A stretch of 5,390 nucleotides of DNA, taken from positions 1 to 5,390 of the forward strand of contig JAFECV010000174.1 of NCBI GenBank assembly GCA_018241985.1. Direction: 5' to 3'. Positions 1-5,390 of this stretch are shown one piece after another (positions within the stretch are counted from its first letter, which is position 1; every line of letters starts with the position of its first letter). Made by a program: the position numbers and the translations under genes. Source of the stretch: Pseudomonadota bacterium (GTDB lineage: Bacteria > Pseudomonadota > Gammaproteobacteria > Burkholderiales > Burkholderiaceae_C). A model generated the notes under the pieces. It saw only the letters and a list, made by a program, of their open reading frames with translations. It was not told the origin of the DNA and made no database searches.

Positions 1-343
1 CGCATTCGGTGATGCGAGGCTGTCCGATCAGCTCGAGTTCCTTGTTCAGGAAGCCGACGTCGAACGGCGCGTTGTGGATGATGAGTTCGGCGCCCTGCAG
101 ATAGGCCAGCAGGTCGTCGGCGACCGCGGCAAACGGCGGCTTGTCGCGCAGGAACTCGTTGCTGATGCCGTGGACTTTGAGCGCATCCTCGTGGCTGTCG
201 CGGCCCGGATTGAGATAGAAGTGCCGGTTGTTGCCGGTCAGCCGGCGCGCGACCAGTTCGACGCAGCCGATCTCGATGATGCGATCGCCCCCCTCGGCCG
301 AAAGGCCGGTGGTCTCGGTGTCGAGCACGATCTGCCGGGTCAT
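1..343 (-). CDS. dnaQ: DNA polymerase III epsilon subunit (3'-5' proofreading exonuclease), N-terminal part, cut by window edge
   Basis: The visible 114 residues begin MTRQIVLDTETTGL and match the DnaQ/DEDD exonuclease fold. This subunit removes misincorporated bases as part of the Pol III core with alpha and theta. Exo I is seen as D8 and E10 in LDTETTG, corresponding to E. coli D12 and E14. RRLTGNN and VHGIS..FLRDKP are typical DnaQ stretches. Exo II is seen as D95 in HNAPFDVGF (E. coli D103). Exo III, with the catalytic His and last Asp, and the C-terminal polymerase-binding tail lie beyond position 1, so integrity cannot be judged. The ATG at 343-341 is preceded by AGGAGC at 356-351 with a 7-base spacer, and homology starts immediately after it. 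The gene begins 46 bases after the iscA stop with no obvious terminator between, so it may be co-transcribed with isc, although it has no functional link to Fe-S assembly. Confidence 0.93.
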   Translation of the reverse strand, partial: MTRQIVLDTETTGLSAEGGDRIIEIGCVELVARRLTGNNRHFYLNPGRDSHEDALKVHGISNEFLRDKPPFAAVADDLLAYLQGAELIIHNAPFDVGFLNKELELIGQPRITEC

Positions 344-350
344 GGGCGTT

Positions 351-356
351 GCTCCT
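351..356 (-). promoter_or_regulatory. Ribosome binding site of dnaQ
   Basis: AGGAGC on the minus strand lies 7 bases before the ATG at 343. It fixes that start. Another ATG, 32 bases further upstream (about 375), is out of frame. Confidence 0.7.
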
Positions 357-389
357 GCGCGGGATGCCGGCGCATGGCGCTGACAGGCG

Positions 390-713
390 CTAGACGCGGA
401 AACTCTCGCCGCAGCCGCAGCGGTCGCGCTCTTGCGGATTGTTGAACTTGAAGCCTTCGTTCAAGCCGTCTCGCACATAGTCGAGCTCGGTCCCGTCGAT
501 GAACGCCAGGCTCTTGGCGTCGACCATCAGCTTGATGCCGTGGGTCTCGAACACGACGTCCTCGGAGGCCGGCTCGTCCACGTAGTCGAGCTGGTAGGCC
601 AGGCCCGAGCAGCCCGAATTCCTGACGCCCAGGCGTACCCCCACGCCCTTGCCGCGCTGGGCGATGGAGCGCGAAACGTGCTGCGCTGCCGCTGCTGTCA
701 GGGTCACTGCCAT
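390..713 (-). CDS. iscA: A-type iron-sulfur carrier protein IscA
   Basis: This 107-residue cytoplasmic protein has the same length as E. coli IscA. It belongs to the HesB/IscA family, which binds iron or Fe-S clusters and passes them to target enzymes, notably for [4Fe-4S] maturation. The three conserved ligand cysteines are all present at canonical positions: C35 in [10 protein letters not shown], and C99 and C101 in the C-terminal [18 protein letters not shown] before the last pair is also characteristic. The ATG at 713 is four bases after the iscU stop and has AAAGGAA (727-721) at a 7-base spacing inside the end of iscU, so the two are almost certainly translated from one message. It is the last recognisable isc gene here: hscB, hscA and fdx, which commonly follow, are replaced by dnaQ. 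Nothing in the protein itself looks unusual, in contrast to the adjacent IscU. Confidence 0.96.
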   Translation of the reverse strand: MAVTLTAAAAQHVSRSIAQRGKGVGVRLGVRNSGCSGLAYQLDYVDEPASEDVVFETHGIKLMVDAKSLAFIDGTELDYVRDGLNEGFKFNNPQERDRCGCGESFRV

Positions 714-717
714 CTCT

Positions 718-1191
718 TCATTCCTTTGCTTGCCTCATTGTGCCCGACGCGGCGATCCTCTGCCGGTAGTCCGCGATCGCCGCCCGCAGCACGTCCTCGG
801 CCGCGATCGCGCAGTGGATCTTGGCCGGCGGCAGCTCCAGTTCCTGCGCGATCTGGTCGTTCTTCAATGCGGCCGCCTGCTCCAGCGTTTTGCCCTTGAC
901 CCATTCGGTCAGCAGCGAACACGCCGCGATCGCCGGGCCGGAACCGTAGGCCTTGAAGCGCACGTCGGCGATCCGGCCGCTCGCCGGGTCCACCTTGATC
1001 TGCAGCTTCATCACTTCACCCGACGCCGGCGTGCCGACCACACCGATGCCGATGCCAGGCTCGCCCCGGTCGAACGATCCCACGTTGCGCGGGTTCTCGT
1101 AGTGGTCGACGATTGCTGCCGAGTACGTGTCGTTGCGCGCCTGTGTGGCCCCTGCCTCGGCGCCCGGCACCGCCGCCGCGGCGCCGGCCAT
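718..1191 (-). CDS. iscU: IscU-type Fe-S scaffold lacking two of three ligand cysteines (C37S, C63S equivalents)
   Basis: IscU receives sulfur from IscS and assembles a [2Fe-2S] cluster on three cysteines. This 157-residue protein is clearly IscU: residues 29-40 read [12 protein letters not shown], with VMKLQIKV at 60-67, TEWVKGKTL at 95-103 and AAIADY at 137-142. However, the first ligand motif, normally ACGD, is ASGE (S57, E59), and the second, normally YGCG, is YGSG (S84). The third is intact, KIHC (H126, C127). A new cysteine, C91, lies at the E. coli position 70. The HscA-recognition motif LPPVK is LPPAK (120-124). The ATG at 1191 shares its A with the iscS TGA (TGATG), favouring coupled translation; no good ribosome site precedes it. 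This start gives about 20 extra Ala/Gly-rich residues before the usual YS start region (Y23-S24). An earlier in-frame ATG near 1218 is possible but lies inside iscS. The frame is open throughout and the rest is conserved, so a decayed gene is less likely than an altered one. Cluster binding is doubtful from sequence alone. Confidence 0.9.
   Translation of the reverse strand: MAGAAAAVPGAEAGATQARNDTYSAAIVDHYENPRNVGSFDRGEPGIGIGVVGTPASGEVMKLQIKVDPASGRIADVRFKAYGSGPAIAACSLLTEWVKGKTLEQAAALKNDQIAQELELPPAKIHCAIAAEDVLRAAIADYRQRIAASGTMRQAKE
721..727 (-). promoter_or_regulatory. Ribosome binding site of iscA, inside the end of iscU
   Basis: AAAGGAA on the minus strand lies 7 bases before the iscA ATG and overlaps the last codons of iscU, consistent with coupled translation of the pair. 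Confidence 0.65.
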
Positions 1192-2426
1192 CAATGCGCC
1201 GCCGCCTGCTGCGCCCATTGAACCTGGTCCACGTCGACGCCGTCCTTGTACATCTCCCACAGCGGGCTGATCTCGCGCAGCCTGGCAACGGTCTTGCGGA
1301 TCGCGTCGACCGCGAAGTCGATCTCGGCCTCGGTCGTCCAGCGGCCGATCGTCATGCGCAGGCTGCTGTGCGCAAGCTCGTCGCTGCGGCCGAGCGCGCG
1401 CAGCACGTAGCTCGGCTCCAGGCTGGCCGAGGTGCAGGCCGAACCCGACGACACGGCCAGGCCCTTCAGGCCCATCATCAGCGCCTCGCCCTCGACATAG
1501 TTGAAGCTCATGTTCAGGTTGTGCGGCACGCGCTGCCGCAGATGCCCGTTGACGACCACCTGCTCGATGTCCTGCAGCCCGCGCAGCATGCGCTCGTGCA
1601 GCGCACGGATGCGCAGGTTGTCGCTCGCCATCTGCGCCTTCGCGATCCGGTACGCCTCGCCCATGCCGACGATCTGATGCGTCGCCAGCGTGCCCGAGCG
1701 CATGCCGCGCTCGTGGCCGCCGCCATGCATCTGCGGCTCGATGCGCACCCTGGGCTTCCTGCGCACGACCAGCGCGCCGATGCCCTTCGGGCCGTAGGTC
1801 TTGTGCGCGGTCAGGCTCATCAGGTCGACCGGCAGATGCGCGAAATCGACGTCGACGCGGCCGGTGGCCTGCGCCGCGTCGACATGGAAGATCACGCCCT
1901 TTTCGCGGCAGATCGCGCCGATCGCCGCGACGTCCTGAATCACGCCGATCTCGTTGTTGACGAACATCACGCTGGCCAGAATCGTGTCAGGCCGGATCGC
2001 GGCCTTGAAGGCTTGGAGATCGACCAGGCCGTCCGGCTGCACGTCGAGGTAGGTCACTTCGAAGCCCTGGCGCTCGAGTTCGCGGCAGGTGTCGAGCACC
2101 GCCTTGTGCTCGGTCTTGACCGTGATGATGTGCCGGCCCTTGGACCGGTAGAACCCGGCCGCGCCCTTCAGCGCAAGGTTGTCCGATTCGGTCGCGCCCG
2201 AGGTCCAGACGATCTCGCGCGGATCGGCGCCGACCAGATCGGCGACCTGCTCGCGCGCCTTCTCGACCGCGGCCTCGGCCTCCCAGCCCCAGGGATGGGT
2301 GCGCGACGCCGGGTTGCCGAAATGCTCGCGCAGCCACGGAATCATCGCCTCGACCACCCGCTCGTCGCACGGGCTGGTCGCGCTGTAATCCATGTAGATC
2401 GGAAAATGCGGCGTGCTGCTGTTCAT
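1191..2426 (-). CDS. iscS: Cysteine desulfurase IscS
   Basis: This PLP-dependent class V aminotransferase-fold enzyme converts L-cysteine to alanine and carries the sulfur as a persulfide to IscU and other acceptors. From the ATG at 2426 it has 411 residues (E. coli 404). Visible key residues are H107 in [11 protein letters not shown]183 and Q186 in HVDAAQ, the PLP lysine K209 in AHKTYGPKG, and the persulfide cysteine C331 in [10 protein letters not shown]; each is offset +3 from E. coli. [15 protein letters not shown] is also diagnostic. The N-terminal PIYMDYSAT starts 8 residues after the chosen Met. An in-frame GTG at 2447 would add seven residues (SQSKST region), but neither start has a clear ribosome site, so the start is the least certain part. 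The C-terminus, the region IscU contacts in E. coli, ends QWAQQAAAH, a few residues longer than E. coli's EWAHH. It follows iscR by 77 bases and overlaps iscU by one. The enzyme looks fully functional, in contrast to its scaffold partner. Confidence 0.95.
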   Translation of the reverse strand: MNSSTPHFPIYMDYSATSPCDERVVEAMIPWLREHFGNPASRTHPWGWEAEAAVEKAREQVADLVGADPREIVWTSGATESDNLALKGAAGFYRSKGRHIITVKTEHKAVLDTCRELERQGFEVTYLDVQPDGLVDLQAFKAAIRPDTILASVMFVNNEIGVIQDVAAIGAICREKGVIFHVDAAQATGRVDVDFAHLPVDLMSLTAHKTYGPKGIGALVVRRKPRVRIEPQMHGGGHERGMRSGTLATHQIVGMGEAYRIAKAQMASDNLRIRALHERMLRGLQDIEQVVVNGHLRQRVPHNLNMSFNYVEGEALMMGLKGLAVSSGSACTSASLEPSYVLRALGRSDELAHSSLRMTIGRWTTEAEIDFAVDAIRKTVARLREISPLWEMYKDGVDVDQVQWAQQAAAH

Positions 2427-2455
2427 CGTGCTTTTCGATTGAGACACGGCTGCGG

Positions 2456-2495
2456 ACGGGCCCGGCGACGGGCCGTTCCCGGCCGTTTACGGCCG
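2456..2495 (-). promoter_or_regulatory. Two tandem GC-rich stem-loops between iscR and iscS
   Basis: In the iscR-iscS gap the message can form two adjacent hairpins. The first, at 2495-2480, is CGGCCG-TAAA-CGGCCG, a perfect 6-bp stem with a 4-base loop. The second, at 2476-2456, has a core GGCCCG-TCGC-CGGGCC (2474-2459) that can be extended by two pairs past one bulged base. Neither is followed by a T-run, so they do not look like intrinsic terminators. In E. coli, structure in the same gap protects the iscR part of the message when RyhB triggers decay of iscSUA; a similar processing or stabilising role here is inference from position. GC-rich DNA forms short hairpins easily, so function is unproven. 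Confidence 0.45.
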
Positions 2496-2503
2496 CTCAG
2501 CGG

Positions 2504-3040
2504 TCAGCTCTTGGCCAGCGCGGTTCCGAGCGCGAACACCGAATTGGGCGCGTTCACGCGGATCGGCTTGACCACCGGCACGCTGGAAATCGCGCGCTTG
2601 ACGGCCGGCTTGTCCTCGACCTGCACGCCTTTCGCGAGCTGGTCGTCGACCAGCTTCTGCAGCGTGACCGAATCCAGGAATTCGACCACGCGCGCGTTCA
2701 GCGCCGCCCAGAGGTCGTGCGTCATGCAGCGGCCGCCCTCGCCGAGGCAATCCTCCTTGCCGCCGCACAGCGTCGCGTCGATCGGCTCGTCGACCGAGAC
2801 GATGATGTCGGCCACGGTGATTTCGCCGGCCTTGCGCCCCAGCGTATAGCCGCCGCCCGGGCCGCGGGTCGATTCGACCAGCTCATGCCGGCGCAGCTTG
2901 CCGAACAGTTGTTCGAGATAGGACAGCGAGATCTGCTGGCGCTGGCTGATCGCGGCCAGCGTGACCGGCCCGTTGTTCTGGCGCAGCGCCAGATCGATCA
3001 TCGCCGTGACCGCAAAACGGCCTTTGGTGGTAAGACGCAT
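2504..3040 (-). CDS. iscR: Rrf2-family Fe-S cluster-sensing regulator IscR
   Basis: IscR is a homodimeric winged-helix repressor; with its [2Fe-2S] cluster it binds type 1 sites and shuts down its own isc operon, while the apo form still acts at type 2 sites. This 178-residue protein starts [14 protein letters not shown], the family's hallmark. The helix-turn-helix spans about residues 28-47 and contains E43, the residue that discriminates site types in E. coli; the wing is RGPGGGY at 59-65. Cluster ligands are C92, C98, C105 and H108 in CGGKEDC..GRCMTH; the C98-C105 gap is one residue longer than in E. coli. The C-terminal tail ([15 protein letters not shown]) is longer than in E. coli and resembles the betaproteobacterial form as I recall it. 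The ATG at 3040 is chosen over an in-frame upstream Met near 3091 because it has a strong AAAGGAG site 6 bases upstream and homology begins exactly there. IscR-like operators lie upstream, so autoregulation is likely. Confidence 0.96.
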   Translation of the reverse strand: MRLTTKGRFAVTAMIDLALRQNNGPVTLAAISQRQQISLSYLEQLFGKLRRHELVESTRGPGGGYTLGRKAGEITVADIIVSVDEPIDATLCGGKEDCLGEGGRCMTHDLWAALNARVVEFLDSVTLQKLVDDQLAKGVQVEDKPAVKRAISSVPVVKPIRVNAPNSVFALGTALAKS

Positions 3041-3046
3041 TGCAAG

Positions 3047-3053
3047 CTCCTTT
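3047..3053 (-). promoter_or_regulatory. Ribosome binding site of iscR
   Basis: AAAGGAG on the minus strand lies 6 bases before the ATG at 3040 and decides the iscR start against the longer open frame reaching 3091. Confidence 0.8.
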
Positions 3054-3135
3054 CGCCGGGTTCGGCCTCGGGTAAACACCATTCCAACCATCGGGCAGAA
3101 CGCGGACTGGGTAGCTATGCGACCGACTCCACGGT

Positions 3136-3167
3136 GTTTTAGTTCCCGACTGTTTCGCTCAAGTATA
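3136..3167 (-). promoter_or_regulatory. Probable iscR operon promoter region
   Basis: Two sigma70-like readings exist and I cannot choose firmly. TATACT at 3167-3162 is a 5/6 match to a -10 box but has no good -35. TTGAGC at 3162-3157 is a 4/6 match to a -35 box and is followed after 15 bases by TAAAAC (3141-3136), a 4/6 match to -10 with short spacing. Both overlap the proximal IscR-like operator, as expected for a repressed promoter. The remaining stretch to the iscR ATG (about 95 bases) would be the leader; apart from the ribosome site I see no clear structure or leader peptide in it. Confidence 0.4.
3142..3166 (-). promoter_or_regulatory. IscR type 1-like operator, proximal site
   Basis: Read on the minus strand, the 25-base site has left part ATACTTGAGC, centre GAAAC and right part AGTCGGGAAC. 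Against the E. coli type 1 consensus as I recall it (left ATASYYGACT, centre RWWWY, right AGTCRRSTAT) I count 21 of 25 matches. Its place in front of iscR, the gene IscR classically represses, supports it. Confidence 0.65.
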
Positions 3168-3171
3168 GCCT

Positions 3172-3192
3172 ATTCCCGAGCAAATTAGTGGG

Positions 3193-3196
<4 letters not shown>
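3172..3196 (-). promoter_or_regulatory. IscR type 1-like operator, distal site overlapping the uvrB stop
   Basis: A second 25-base site has left part TTAACCCACT, centre AATTT and right part GCTCGGGAAT, about 19 of 25 matches to the same recalled consensus. It is 30 bases, close to three helical turns, from the proximal site and shares TCGGGAA with it. Its first bases include the uvrB TAA stop codon. Tandem sites at this promoter are also known from E. coli. Confidence 0.5.
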
Positions 3197-5364
<2,168 letters not shown>

Positions 5365-5390
5365 GGTGTGAGGCTGTAAGCGCCCGTGCG

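Noticed and set aside
74..445. A 123-codon plus-strand open frame over dnaQ and the end of iscA
   Set aside because: It is antisense to clear dnaQ and iscA coding sequence, with no domain or ribosome site.
718..1191. iscU as a pseudogene
   Set aside because: The frame is intact, most family residues are conserved, and starts and stops mesh with iscS and iscA. Functional loss of cluster binding remains possible and is listed as a finding.
718..1260. A longer iscU starting at 1260 or about 1218
   Set aside because: These starts lie inside iscS, add an Arg/Gly-rich stretch with no homology, and are less convincing than the ATG overlapping the iscS stop.
1113..2849. A 578-codon open frame on the plus strand spanning iscU, iscS and iscR
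   Set aside because: It crosses three well-supported genes and the intergenic gap, has no recognisable domain and has shadow-frame composition.
2504..3091. A longer iscR starting near 3091
   Set aside because: The extra 17 residues have no homology; the strong ribosome site and family N-terminus MRLTTKGR fix the start at 3040.
3041..3192. An intrinsic terminator for uvrB
   Set aside because: No stable stem followed by a T-run is visible in the gap; the sequence next to the stop is better explained as IscR operators.

Overview
The window is GC-rich bacterial DNA with six genes, all on the minus strand, so transcription runs from high to low coordinates. Protein-level resemblance (UvrB with an MFLDESH Walker B region, IscR with a long C-terminal tail, IscA ending CGCGESFRV) points to a betaproteobacterium, most likely Burkholderiales. 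The assignment rests on recalled family features, not on a search.

Layout in order of transcription: uvrB (5364-3193, nucleotide excision repair helicase, complete); a 152-base gap holding two tandem IscR type 1-like operators and the isc promoter region (about 3196-3041); iscR (3040-2504, [2Fe-2S] repressor); a 77-base gap with two GC-rich stem-loops (2495-2456); iscS (2426-1191, cysteine desulfurase); iscU (1191-718, scaffold, start overlapping the iscS stop by one base); iscA (713-390, A-type carrier); and the first 114 codons of dnaQ (343 to the window edge, Pol III epsilon proofreading subunit). No gap exceeds 300 bases, and I see no RNA gene, mobile element or CRISPR array.

iscR-iscS-iscU-iscA form an ISC iron-sulfur assembly operon: IscS removes sulfur from cysteine, IscU is the scaffold on which the cluster is built, IscA carries iron or clusters onward, and IscR senses cluster supply and represses the operon. 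IscS, IscA and IscR keep their key residues. IscU does not: two of its three cluster-ligand cysteines are serine (S57 and S84, E. coli C37 and C63), the adjacent conserved Asp is Glu (E59), the HscA-binding LPPVK motif is LPPAK, a new cysteine (C91) sits seven residues after the lost one, and there is an Ala/Gly-rich N-terminal extension of about 20 residues. The usual downstream hscB-hscA-fdx genes are absent; dnaQ follows iscA directly. An otherwise well-conserved IscU with a remodelled active site, inside an intact-looking and apparently regulated operon without its chaperone genes, is the most noteworthy signal in the window.
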